Shown in pieces: positions 23,948-35,069 of a stretch of DNA of 64,000 nt (position 1 is the stretch's first letter; each line of letters begins with the position of its first letter). Origin of the DNA: Oscheius tipulae. Lineage: Eukaryota > Nematoda > Chromadorea > Rhabditida > Rhabditidae. The stretch is from the NCBI GenBank assembly GCA_037178975.1, contig JASJZH010000006.1, forward strand, positions 5,642,001 through 5,706,000, written 5' to 3'. A program made the translations under genes and the position numbers. The notes under the pieces were generated by a model. That model was not told where the DNA came from. It was given only the letters and a program-made list of their open reading frames with translations, and ran no database searches.

Positions 23948-24139
23948 CAAGAACAGCAACCCAAACAAGAATGCACCGAAAATTATCTTCTTCAAGTCCT
24001 GTACTTTGTGTTTGGCGATGCTGCTTATGAGGTTCCTTTCTACGAAACATACGGTGCCAAAGTCGTTGACTTCATTATTTATATATGTGTTCTTTCTGTT
24101 ATGATGGCTGTTCTATTATCATTTCTTAGGCAACAATGA
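23948..24139 (+). other. Open in-frame extension behind the NAA20 stop
   Basis: Directly after the TGA at 23945-23947 the same frame reads on for 63 codons to a TGA at 24137-24139. It begins QEQQPKQECTENYLLQ and includes FGDAAYEVPFYETYGAK and a hydrophobic membrane-like segment VVDFIIYICVLSVMMAVLLS. The NAA20 C-terminus already ends where the family ends, so this is either stop-codon readthrough, an exon of a different transcript, or chance. No in-frame ATG exists before the hydrophobic segment; an ATG at 23940 is in another frame. Confidence 0.35.
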
Positions 24140-24284
24140 ATTATAATCGACTTCTACGTTGTACTTTCAACCAACTGCGCTAGTTCAATAGCAGACAGAT
24201 TGGATAGGCAGATGTTCTCCTCATTTGTCACGTCGTCTTTCCACATCCCTATTGTCTGAAGCCCACCTTAAAGTGTTAGGAAGA
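24140..24284. other. Short intergenic spacer
   Basis: AT-rich spacer between the NAA20 region and the chemoreceptor-like pieces. Nothing was seen. Confidence 0.4.
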
Positions 24285-25300
24285 ATGGATAGTAGCAACG
24301 ATATTACAGGTAAACAAAAAGTGGGGTAAGGCAGTAAAAGTTTTTCAGAAGTATCTTATCACATGCGAAAAGAAGGCTTAATTCGTACATTATATGTTGT
24401 GTTGCTAGTGTTAGAAATACTTGCTATCGGCCACAATCTCCAGTCACTTCTTGATGCTATCGGCCAGTCTCCATTCACTTCTTGACACTTATCAGAAACA
24501 CTGCCTTCTTCCACTATAACTTCAAAGTGAGCAATGTCCCAGTACCAAGGTATAATAACGAGCTACACGCTTTCGTCGATCTTATACTGCACAACACGCG
24601 TAACATGGCTTCTTTTAGAAACTTTCTATGTCGCACTGTTGATTATGGAGCCTTTCATGGTTGTAAAAAATGTTGTTTTAAACAGCAGTAGTTTCTTTCT
24701 TTTTCCGAATAAGCGGACATTCAGTAATGGCTCATCTATGGATGTTCAGCTTTGTATGATTGGTAGCAACAGTTTACGCCAGTCGCTGCGAAAAATATTC
24801 CAACACAATTGTAAACATAATCGTTCTAGGCATAGCTTTCATCATAGGATTCATTGAAACCTACCTGAAGTACTTTTTCCTTTACGGAAGAGAGTTTAGT
24901 ACGTGACCATATTTGGAATGGCTCTCCATTTCGGTGAATTAAATCACTGCAAAATGTATCTATTTAGGTCATGGTACACAATTACTACAGCAATAAAAAG
25001 TTGTTGATTCGGTACACTGCTGAGCTCTCTATTTCTTTATTAATTCTCAGTCTCAAAACGACTTTTCGATGACTGGGGAGCTGTTAGTTGGGACTATCTT
25101 CTCTTCCCTCTGCTGTTAAAGTGTTTTCCTGTTTCGCTTTCGATATCTTTTTGATATTTCTTAAAGACGACGACTTGCGCCGAAGAACCTATGAGCGAAA
25201 CAGTAAGATTTGCTTCTTCTTCAACTCTCTATTTCAGTTTCTTCATTTTGGAACTCATCCCTGAAAGATTTTGAAGAAAGGAAAATTGTGAATATATAAA
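24285..25300 (+). pseudogene. Decayed seven-helix chemoreceptor-like gene (sra/srab/sre type)
   Basis: Pieces of a multi-helix receptor can be read on the plus strand but not joined in one frame. A first piece (MDSSNDITEV, then GLIRTLYVVLLVLEILAIGH) begins at 24285. A second is YQGIITSYTLSSILYCTTRV followed by LLLETFYVALLIMEPFM (about 24540-24660). A third, SRCEKYSNTIVNIIVLG then AFIIGFIETYLKYFFLYG (about 24790-24895), is interrupted by an in-frame TGA just upstream, in a context (FV-stop-LVATVYAS) that resembles the ERxVATVYAS motif of nematode receptors. A late piece NYYSNKKLLIRYTAELSIS lies near 24975-25045. The first exon also contains a 31-33-base tandem duplication. I call it a pseudogene, but a working gene with missed introns is not excluded. 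Confidence 0.45.
24422..24485. repeat. Two-copy tandem duplication, about 32 bases
   Basis: TGCTATCGGCCA followed by a similar TCTCCA...TCACTTCTTGA occurs at 24422-24454 and again at 24455-24485. The second copy introduces a TGA in the receptor frame. It is probably a recent slippage duplication in the decayed gene. Confidence 0.65.
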
Positions 25301-26908
25301 AAAAAGGAAAGGAGCATGAAGGCGACGCGGTTACAGAGACTCTTATCCTGTTTAGAAAGCCATAGCCTATGAATATCTTGAATTTCTTTCTTTTGTTACT
25401 TTTGATAAAACTGATGGCTTCGCCAGTCCCATTCTGCCAGACGAAATACAAAGTAGTCTGCTAGCACTGTTCCGCCATTGTTTGTATTTAGGTCATGGTC
25501 TGGCTGTTCTCTATCACTTTTTCCTATATTTTTTTGCCTCCTGTCTACGTCCTCTACTGCCAGCATTGACTTCTCGCAATACTTCAGAATCTACATTCTG
25601 AGGGCGAAAATTCTTCAAGATTTCCTTCCTTTTCAGTTTAGGCTTTTTCTATCATACACTAAATAGCCTAATAGTTCTATTTTTATTAGTTCGTTTTCTT
25701 CATTCCGACTTTATATTATGCCACAAAAGAATAGCTCAGTCATCAACTATGTTCCTTTCTTTTCTACCACTTTCTTTAGCAGCTGCTACCCACGTCCGAT
25801 CACTGCTTGTTTCTTGCAAAGTTTCTACCACTCCAGTGTTAACAAATCTTGTCAAAACTGTTCTCAGGTGACTTCTTTCTCCAATCTCACCCATCGTACT
25901 CTGATCCATCCTGTGATAATCGGGTTGGAATACAGGTAATTTTAGGACCAACACACCTATTACTGATTTTAGTTCAGTCTCGTATTGTTATTAACAATGA
26001 CATGATGGGCTCGGACATCGCCATAGAAACCATGATATGAGAGCACCTTGGACATCGCCAAAGAGTTAAATATGACGCTGCCTCAGCAGTATCTAGTCGA
26101 GGCGTACCGAGTTTCTATAATCACAAATCCTTTTTAAGGCTTACGTTCGTCAGAATTCCACTTCTGAAGAAGAACTTGAAATTGTAAACAGGATGTCCGG
26201 CTAGATAACCTTTTCGTCTAAGCGCCCTGCGTCATCATCACTGCAAAAAGAAGATCAACTTTAGAGCCGGGGTGACTGTCTTCAAGACAGTCGTTCCATT
26301 TTCATCACTGTAAACTATCAGATCTTATATATATCTCTATAGTTGTCACCTGTTGCTATACTAGGGAGACACCAGACAGGTGCCTATTTTTACTGACTTA
26401 TACAATCTTACTAATAATAAAAGACAGTGACATGCACGAAAAGATTTTGCAATTAAAAAGATCATCATGAGGTTAAGGAGGTAAAGGTGTGATCCTCTTA
26501 TGACAGCGTTCGCTGCCAGCAATGTTCGTTGTCGACTGATTGTTCTTTTCTAACTATTATGTCCATTTCTTCATATTATTAGGCCAAAAGATAACAAACA
26601 GTTTACTAAAGTAGTAAAGGAAGACAATTAGATATCGGATGACGAGTTAGCTTGGGTTTTACTTTTCTAACAACTCATGTGAGATGCTCGTAAAACGTTC
26701 GCTTGTTATTCTTTGAATGAGAATGAATACCATCTTCGAAAAGCATCGACAAGAGTGCACATGAGGGTCGACCTTGAGTAAAAATTGCGTTCGTATTCTC
26801 ATTTCTACCACAAAAGGGATTACTGCAACTTGTCAAATGGCCCTTTGATAGAGTCTTGTTGTGAACAGCGCGACACAAATAAAAGCAGCATTTTTGGTAC
26901 TCGTGTAC
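25301..26908. other. AT-rich region with weak receptor-like scraps
   Basis: Hydrophobic short ORFs (for example 25478-25666 and 25718-25939, plus) look like membrane-segment scraps and may be further chemoreceptor debris; the string TATTTAGGTCATGGT is shared by about 24961 and 25489. A perfect 19-base palindrome (GACTGTCTTCAAGACAGTC) lies at 26274-26292. No gene can be supported. Confidence 0.35.
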
Positions 26909-27815
26909 ATGTTGAACATGTTCGTCTTCTTTGCCTTGGTCTTTCTTGCTTCCACCCAGTATGTTGTCCCTCAGATGGTCAACCAGCAAGTGCCGAAGAG
27001 TCAAGTCAGTTAGTAGTTTAAATGTCCAAAAACTTTAAATAGAGTCAAGTCACCACATCCACTCAAGTACCAGGATCTCAAAATCAGAATCAGGTAATTG
27101 TTCTTTGCTACACATGACGGCGATATGATAGGGGCAAATTTATGTCAACCAAAACCAGCAGCATCCAAGAGCTGTTTCTCAGAATCAGATGTATAATCCC
27201 TATCAGAATCAACAACTCTCGCAACCATTCTATTCAAATCAGGTATTTTGAAAGAAGCCGCTGCTATTGTCTCATGTCAGGGCCAGCCAAACATGGTTTA
27301 CCAAAACCAACAGCTACCAATAACCTCTTTTCAGGTGGGCTTTAGGAGTTAATATTAAACTTACGGTTTCAGAACCAACCGTTCTACGTGTTCCAAGGAC
27401 AGCAGCTACCTAGACCACAACAATGTCTGAGACAGGGTTTCATCATTTGAAAATTTCAATTAATTAAATGCGTTAGGGTACCAGCAATCCAACCTATTCA
27501 ACAACCAACGACCGTATCAACAATCCTATCAACCTGTGCCAATCGGGAAGACAACTAGCTGGGCTACTTTGAGAAAATCTATTAGCGCACCAGTACCAAT
27601 AACTAGCGGTGAAAACTTGTGTTTTTTCTCAAACTATGTTCAGGTATACAAACTCCACAGCCAAACTTGGCCTCAGTTCTGTTTCAACAAGTTCAAAATT
27701 CTACAGCCTCGAACAGAACTATGGCTAGATCACGTAAGTAACAATCATTTTGCATAAAATGATTTTGTTTAGCAAGCCCTGACTCGCCGGTCTATCTCCG
27801 CAACAAGTTTTTGAG
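26909..27815 (+). CDS. Secreted Q/N-rich protein
   Basis: A signal peptide (MLNMFVFFALVFLASTQYVV) is followed by a mature chain dominated by Gln, Asn, Tyr, Pro and Ser: QMVNQQVPKSQ, VPGSQNQNQ, YVNQNQQHPRAVSQNQMYNP, NMVYQNQQLPITSFQ, FYVFQGQQLPRPQQ, YQQSNLFNNQRPYQQSYQPV, then a less biased tail ending TRRSISATSF with TGA at 27813-27815. Seven or eight exons join in frame across introns of about 38 bases (for example an acceptor ATATGATAG at 27130). The composition resembles prion-like or silk/cuticle-matrix low-complexity proteins. I do not recognise a family. It lies 285 bases upstream of another small secreted protein on the same strand. Confidence 0.65.
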
Positions 27816-28064
27816 CAATGAAAGACTCGTTAACAGTCTAATGGGAGCCGGTAAACTTTTTGCTGCTTCTAAAACAGTCCAGGCTTTTTTCAGGGACCAA
27901 CAACTGATTTATCGTATCCTACGCAATACCTCCGTGAATAAACTTTTAGCAGGTGTTACTGGTTTTTGGCTGACCTTGGCGTCTGGTGACAGTCTGCTAA
28001 TCTGTGATTCACAAGGGATACAGCTAGCACTCTGGGAGGGATAAATCCGATTTGGGTTCTGGTG

Positions 28065-28072
28065 TATAAAAG
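28065..28072 (+). promoter_or_regulatory. TATA box of the Pro/Ser-rich secreted protein gene
   Basis: TATAAAAG lies 36 bases upstream of the ATG at 28101, at the distance expected for a core promoter with a very short 5' UTR. Confidence 0.55.
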
Positions 28073-28100
28073 AAAGACAGCTGCGACAGTTTCCGAAAAC

Positions 28101-28714
28101 ATGCAACTCTTCCATTTCCTTATCGTCTCAGTTTCTGCCATTGGCTATGCTCCTGTACCTCAACTGCCTGCTGCTCCGAGTCCTTATGGGTCCCCATTAA
28201 CTGAAGTAGTGTTCCCTCAATCAAGATCCAACGTTTTTGCACAGCAGACTCCCTATCCTAACTCCGGTAAGAGAGATGATGGTTCCAAACCTTTCGTTTC
28301 CTAGTGGACACAGGTAATCTCGTCGGAGCTACCAGCCCAAAGTTCTCCAATGTCACTGCCTCTCCTCCACCGCCTCAACCGCCACAATCTTTTGATGAGT
28401 TCTCTTCGAATGTCGGTGAACTCGACTTGAACTGGAATCAGTTGTGTAAGGAAGCATTTTTCGCTTATCTTGTTACAGTGGAATCCACGACCAAACCGAC
28501 GACTACAGTAACGTTTGTCCCATCGCACAATAATATCGCTAATGCTCTTACTGGAGGTGAAACTATCTTTATATCCATTCAAAAATTCTTGATCTCAGGT
28601 GATGGGGAGTCGTTTGTAGACAGTCTACCGCAATGGTCAGAAAACTCCACATCGTCAGTTGTACCAGAACTTGCCACCCTGAGCCGAAACAAAGAAGCAG
28701 ATGAGGAAGAATAG
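28101..28714 (+). CDS. Secreted Pro/Ser-rich protein
   Basis: The ATG at 28101 starts a signal peptide (MQLFHFLIVSVSAIGYAPV). The chain continues PQLPAAPSPYGSPLTEVV, then TSPKFSNVTASPPPPQPPQ, LDLNWNQLLESTTKPTTTVT, then SHNNIANALTGGDGESF and ends SRNKEADEEE at 28714. Introns lie at about 28266-28303, 28447-28479 and 28556-28599; frames agree across each. A TATA box precedes it. No known domain is present; the Pro-rich and acidic composition suggests an extracellular or cuticle-associated protein. Its neighbour upstream is the Q/N-rich secreted protein. Confidence 0.65.
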
Positions 28715-28959
28715 ATTCAATATTTTAAATAAATATGTAAATAATCTCTATATACAAACAGGAACGGGAATTGTGAGAAGGACGGGAACAGCACCAATGA
28801 GTTCGAGAGGTGGAAGACTGATTTTTTCCACTTCTGAGATACCTGACGCTCCACACACACTCAATATTTTCGAAAGGGCTTTGTATGTGGAGGGAGAGGG
28901 AGGAGGCGAACTCTCCTTTGGGATGCCTCGTGTTTGAAGGGCGTGAGGTAGTCGAGTTT

Positions 28960-30314
28960 TTAGTACTGGTAGCAGATCTTGTAACCACATGTTGTCATAC
29001 AGCAGGAAGGTTGAACCTGCAGAGTGAAAATTAACTGTTTACAATCTTCCTTACGGTGTTTTCCCTTCCAAGACAGTCGCTGTCCTGATTACAGGCATCG
29101 GCGTGGGCGAAGAGACAGTTGAGACCAGCGTTGGCGTCGGCGGGACACTGAGGAGTTCCTGTGATTCCTAAAGACCCTACACAATAATGGAGATTGTGCA
29201 AAACTTATTGAACTAAGAACTAAGCAAAGCAACCAAAAATTCACCGCTATTGGCGCACGTGGCCTGGCAAGAGGCAAGAGATTGGAAGTTGTTAGCGTTT
29301 CCACCGCATCCAGAGTACATAAACTGATTGCAGCGACCGCTAGAAGCGTCGTAGTAGAAACGGATACCAGGAGCAGTGCACGATCCGACGGCAAGAGGAA
29401 GATTGCAGATTGACGACCCTGCCAAAACGTCTAAACAGAGTGAGGCAACAGAAAATGGCAAAAGAGAAGAAATAGGGTACTAGTAAAGATGCATGATGAA
29501 CTCACTTGAAATACCGACAGGGTCACGGCAGATTCGAGTAGCAGAGTTGGTCACAGGGTTTGGCTCAACACAGCACTTCTGGATACCAGGACAGTTTGAG
29601 TCCATCCAACAGCCGATGGTAGTGTCTTGAAGGACAGAGATACCCAGAGGACGAGGGCATGTACCAGCCTTGGAGTTGATCTCAGAGGCCGGAATACCTA
29701 CAAGGCGGAAATAAGTTTGCAATAATTGACTACGCTTCTATAGATGCCGTTTCGTCTTTCCCTCTGAGAGTCAATATTTGGTGCAAGAGACAAAAGAAGG
29801 ATCGGTTTCGGCGCTCAAACACCGTTGAAATTGACCGGATTGAGGGAGGTCGTCAGCATCAGAAAACAATAGCACTCGGGGTTTTACGACCGGAGGATCA
29901 AGCTGTGACAAAAACTTACCAGCAGTTACAATTTGGCAGCACTTGTGTCCATCAGACTGGATGCAGACCTGACCAGAAAGGGGACAAGTATGGCTGTCAC
30001 CGGTACACTGAACAAGGGCAGCAGAACTGAAGAGAGTAATTAAACAGAAAGAAAACTACTACCTGGAACAGAAACCAATTCTGACTGGAGCTTCGGTAGT
30101 GGTGGTCGTAGGCTGGAACTCGGGCATGCCCCTTGTGCATTCTGGATGCTCGTCCAACTTGTCAATTAGCCGATAATAGTCACAGATATCAAGGGCATGA
30201 GCGAACGAGGCCTGTGAAACAAAAATCTTTCAAGAAGAGCAAGCTTGGTAGGTATAACAAATTTTGAAAATAGATACTTACAAGGAGAGCCAGACAGACA
30301 AATCGGAATGCCAT
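28960..30314 (-). CDS. Secreted cysteine-rich protein with a Kunitz domain
   Basis: A signal peptide (MAFRFVCLALL) leads into a secreted chain with several disulfide-rich modules. First come cysteine blocks (IGFCSSAALVQCTGDSHTC, GHKCCQIV), then a WAP-like module (GTCPRPLGI, CWMDSNCPGIQKCCVEP, TRICRDPVG), then a full Kunitz/BPTI domain in the exon around 29243-29430 (SICNLPLAVGSC, TAPGIRFYYDASSGRC, QFMYSGCGGNANNF, CQATC), then another WAP-like block (PQCPADANAG, CNQDSDCLG, PSCCMTTCGYKICYQY). Kunitz domains inhibit serine proteases through the residue after the second cysteine; here that residue is Thr, unlike the basic residue of trypsin inhibitors. The stop is at 28960-28962. A TATTTAAA-like element (about 30353) lies upstream. 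Confidence 0.82.
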
Positions 30315-31635
30315 CTCGAAAGAGCTTTGGTGAGTGCTAAAGCGGTGCGCGCTTTAAATAATCTTCCAGAAAAGGGGCGGGGACGGACTGTAGGGCGCGA
30401 GGGCGATCGCCCATGGCGCTGGAGGAAAAGACATGCAAACCAAATAGAAATTAGGTGACGATTTGGAATCTTAAACAAATATTGTTTCAGACAGCTCAAT
30501 GACTTTTGACAATTGGGCTTATGATCGCCGCGAGGATTAAACGACAACTTTTGCACTGGCGATGTCAGATCTTTCTTATCTGGAATATTGGCAGTTTATA
30601 GAAGAACCAAACAAATTACCTGCTATTACAAGGTGGAACAATCAGAACGGTTTGATGAAGATTCGTATAAATAAGCCACATCAAATATGTTCCTTGTTAT
30701 GTATGTGAACTGCTATCGTTTCATCATCAATAAGGGTCTCAACAAGCTTCTCATGGTTTCAGACTGCTAACCATTTGGATTGGAATTGCAGTCGAGACAT
30801 TTGTACTGTGAATTAGGCTACAGTGCTCTAAATATGTATTGAACTGCTATATTCTGCTTCTTAGCAAATTCTCTGGTGACATATACTTATAATATTTCAT
30901 TCCAGTTTCATATCTTACACTTCATTATCCTATTCAGCCACCTCCCAAGTGCCCGCTTTGTTCTCCAACAAATCTACGTGGCGCCACCACATGGGAGGCC
31001 GTGTAGGACCGGTCAGCTCAAAGGCTAACCAGGCAAACATACAAGATGACCAGCACTGCCGCATTGTGGCCGGCTTTCATGGAGCAAAAACAGGGGGCAA
31101 ATAAATAGACATTTGTCTTCCTTCTTCTCCCGTATTTCGGACACTAATCACATGCTTTGTCAGAACGTTTCTGCTGTAGCAGAAGGCATCTGGCTCAGAC
31201 ATGCACTCAGTTGTTTCGCGTCTCATTCTTACCGACCCCGTCTGCCCTGGCCAGTTGGTGTTTGTCTTAGCCTTCTTCGGACTCTCAACGCGCACACCCA
31301 GAATAGGGGAAGTCAAACAGCCAGTCAATTGACCGGATATGGCCACAGGACATAGGGCCACCCGCACTCCTTAGGAGAAACAGGCGTCTTGGATTGCAAA
31401 AAAGGGAACGGAAAACTCGAACCGGCATCCAAAACGACAAGTTTATTGAACTCACAAAAAGGATCACATGCAGTTGCTCGTAACATAGAACGACAATGAT
31501 GAGACTAACAATACTTACTAAGGCTACAGGTAACAAATAAATTACAAGACCAGAAGTATTCGGCCAGTAGAGTCCAACCCATAAGAAAAAAAACACTAGA
31601 CAACATAAAGCTAGGACAATAAACAAGGAATGAAG
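30315..31635. other. Intergenic region upstream of the Kunitz gene
   Basis: This contains the Kunitz gene's promoter and, at the right, the 3' side of the glucosidase gene. A minus-strand ORF at 31285-31626 encodes two hydrophobic segments but lies in what should be 3' UTR and has no family resemblance, so it is not called a gene. Confidence 0.45.
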
Positions 31636-34600
31636 TTAGAAGAGAATCTTGATTTTGTATGACTGCGTGATAGCGACGTTCGGCTTACGGATGGTCAGGA
31701 CTTTCAGGTCGCGGTCATAGGTAAACTGGAGCTTGCCAACAGGGTCGGAAGAACGAACGATCTTAAAATTGATGTTTTTCTGAAAGAGAGCCTTTCTTAC
31801 GGAGATTTCGATAGGTTCTTGCTGTAGTCCACGAACAACAATCTTCTCGATCCAGTTCTTTGCTACAAACAGACCGCCATCCTCGGGCTCTCCGATAATA
31901 TTGGCCTCAGTTCCGGAAACGGTGCTAAAACATTGTGTTTCAACTGAATTTGTAAGCACTTACAGGTATTCAAACTTAGCCTTGGCGAACTGATTCTGCT
32001 TGTAGTCATGAGTGGCAGTGTCGTCGATGTAGACTTCTCCGTCGGCATGTCCAGCATGGTTCAGGGCAACAAATAGAGTGTAAGGATCCTCGACCATCAG
32101 TTTGCTCGCACGACGAACTCTCTGCCAGGTAGGGATGATGGTTCCACCATGTTGGAAGACGGGAATGTGATGAATAGGAGCATCAACATAGAGATATCCA
32201 GCAGGCTGTTCCTTTCCGCTTTCCCACTCGTACCAGCGAGCATTTCCGTCATTTCCTTTGGGAAGAATGACATTGATGCTGTAGGTATCCTTCTCAACAA
32301 CAGGTCGGACAAGTAGTGCGTCTCCGACAAGCCAAGCCTGAAAACCGCGGATATGGAACCCCGTTCACATCGAATCGTACCTTCTCTTCAGCAAAGTGGG
32401 CCTCTTCCTCCGTGAACTCATACCAAAGAGGACGCATTACCGGAGCTCCATTGATGCTGTGCTCATGAAAGAGAGTATACCATAGAGGCAGAAGTTGGTA
32501 ACGCTTGCGAATGGCTTCGCGGATGATGAGTCGGGTCTCCTCAGAGAACAACCACGGCTCTCTTCTTTTTGTGTCTATGTGGGCATGAGCTCTAGAAAGA
32601 ATAAAGTTTGGCATTTTGAAATAACATACCTGAAGAAAGGCTGGAAAGCTCCAGTTTGATACCATCTGGTCAACAACTGCTCATCGGGATTTCCGAAGAA
32701 ACCTCCAACATCAGCTCCAACGAAAGGATTTCCAGCCACGGAGAGAGAGAGAGTCATGGGAGCGGCGATGGCAAGATGTCCCCAGTCAGCGGTATTGTCT
32801 CCAGTCCAGATGGCGGCTGTACGCTGAGTTCCGACGAACCCAGATCGGGTCAGAATGAACGGACGATCTTTTCCATCTGTACGACGGAGTTGTCCCTCGA
32901 AAGTGGCAGAGTGGTAGAACATTCCGTACATGTTGTGGACCTCACGATGCTCAATTCCGCCATAATGGATAGAGTCTTTGTCCATAGTAACCTCCGGTCC
33001 ACTGAAAACCGATGGCTCGTTCATATCGTTCCAGGTGAAGAGGTCAGGTGTCGAGCCAATGTATCTGTTGAACTTAAATTGGGCAGCCCAATACTTGCGA
33101 GTCTAAAAGATAGCCGAGAATTCAAAATTGAGAAAACCTCACCTCCGGATGGAGGAAGTCGAGGTACTCACTAGCTCCAGGCCAACAGTGTCCTTCAAAG
33201 TCAGTTTGTCCGTCAGCCTTCTTCACGAAAAGACCTGAACATCGCTATTAGCTGTACACTGAAAACTCATACCAAGATCCTTGGCATCCTTGTAAACATT
33301 GTATCCATCGTCCTTTTTGATATGAGGATCGATAATGGTGACCATTTTACGTCCACTGGTTGCAACGTTGTCAATCATTTCCTTCGGGTGAGCAAACTTG
33401 TTCTGATCCCAGGTGAAGTACTTCTTTCCATCAGTGTGCTCAATATCCAGCCAGATGACATCCATGGGAATGTCATACTCGTCAAACTTGGCATTTACCT
33501 AATTTCGAGATCACAAACTGTAGTTTGAAAATGTACCTGAGCAACATCCTGCTCGTCATTGTAATTCCAACGGCATTGGTGATAAGCGATGGAGAAGATT
33601 GGTGGAAGAGGAGTGACTCCGGTGATCTTGGCGTATTGTTGTTGGACGGCCTGGGGAGATGGCCCGGCAAAGACGAAGAGATCGACGATTCCGGTTTCAG
33701 AAATGAAATGGGCATCAAAGTGGGGTACGCTTCCTCCTTGTCCAAGCTGACAGAATGCTGACATTAATTTTTGCACGATAAATGTAACCTTGTCAATGAC
33801 CGATTGCAAGAATCCAGTGGAAGTAGTAGTTGAGGTATCAATCCAGGTCTCGGCAGCGTTCAACCTAGAAAGGTTAAGATTAATTTTTTTTTTTTTGAAG
33901 AACTTTCTTTATGTGTCATAGTACGAGCTTCTTGCCCATTGCCCTGTCTAGTGATAACAGCGACGCAAAAAGATTCATCAAGAGATCGATAGCTGATTTT
34001 TACGACTGGGCAGTATTGTGTGTGAAAGTCTGCTACGTAGGGGTGTGAACTTACCAAAGAGCACCGGCCGTTCGTTTAGCGCGGTGGGCGACGATGTATG
34101 GGATCGCAACATAAAGGGACATTGGATTGTTCAGCTCGTATTCAAAGACGTCCAAGTTGTAGAGTCTGAAAACGCTTTTGTGATGTTTATAACTAGTAGC
34201 CAACCTGTAAGGATCAGTGTTTCCAACTGTCTGCTTGAGAGCAAAGGAATCGGCATGCTCCGGGAGACCGAAGGCGTACTTGAATCCAACGAAGGAGATA
34301 TCGACCTAAAAACACAAGTCTGTCAGAAATAAAACGAGAACTTACTCCAACACTGCTGGATCCGAAAGGTTTGCTGTCACGGTGGGATTTGAAAGTCTCA
34401 TCCCAGAAACCCTCAGGGTACTCCTTCCCGTCTTCCTTTGTGCGGAACTCTTCTACCTTTAGTTTTCCATTCTTGTTGACTTGGAGAATCAGCTCATCCA
34501 AAGAGTTGTAAACGTCGATAACCAGCGGCTTGTGTGTGATGACTACACGCGTCTTCGAATCAGCACTTTTCAATTCAGTTGTTTGAGGTTTTGTTTCAAC

Positions 34601-35069
34601 CGACGAGAAGGCTGCCTAAACATGGAGGGGTATATACAACAAAATATATGAAGTCTTACCAGAGAAGGCTCTCCATTCAACGCAAAGCTGGGTATAAAGC
34701 GTTTTCTTAGTGTTCCAGCCGGCTCGTCCACCTGGATTCGGAACGTCGAGTCCTGAAGGTTTCCACATGACCAAAACTTTGAAAAACACCTACAGAAATA
34801 CCGTAAACCCGCAGATTGAGAGTATTCTCTGTGTTTTTGATATTAGCCGAGAAGAGTGCTCCAGAAGAGGATATTGACTCGGCAAGAAGTTCATACCCAG
34901 TATTTTCCTGAAATATGAAAAAAAAAGTCTATTTTTCATTATTTGAACTTACAGTTATAGCCCGGTGTCGTTTACAAAATGCAGCTTGATCGCAAGTTTT
35001 GAAGTCGTTTCTATTTACACAAAGTACTATAGGAAGCAGGAGTAGTGGAACTAGTTTAATACGTATCAT
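31636..35069 (-). CDS. aagr-3: Glucosidase II alpha subunit (GH31, ER)
   Basis: Glucosidase II trims the two inner glucoses from N-glycans in the ER and so controls calnexin binding. A signal peptide ([19 protein letters not shown]) is followed by [14 protein letters not shown], the typical mature N-terminus of the alpha subunit. The catalytic barrel carries [19 protein letters not shown] and the nucleophile motif [17 protein letters not shown] (around 32990-33030), then [31 protein letters not shown] and KRREPWLF. The C-terminus is complete (stop at 31636-31638). The total is about 900 residues, as expected for the family. About ten short introns. The start at 35069 is chosen because it begins the signal peptide; an upstream in-frame ATG at 35111 would place extra polar residues before it. 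Confidence 0.93.

Noticed and set aside
31285-31626. Minus ORF of 113 codons with two hydrophobic segments
   Set aside because: It lies in the presumed 3' UTR of the glucosidase gene, lacks a family match, and hydrophobic ORFs arise easily in T-rich DNA.
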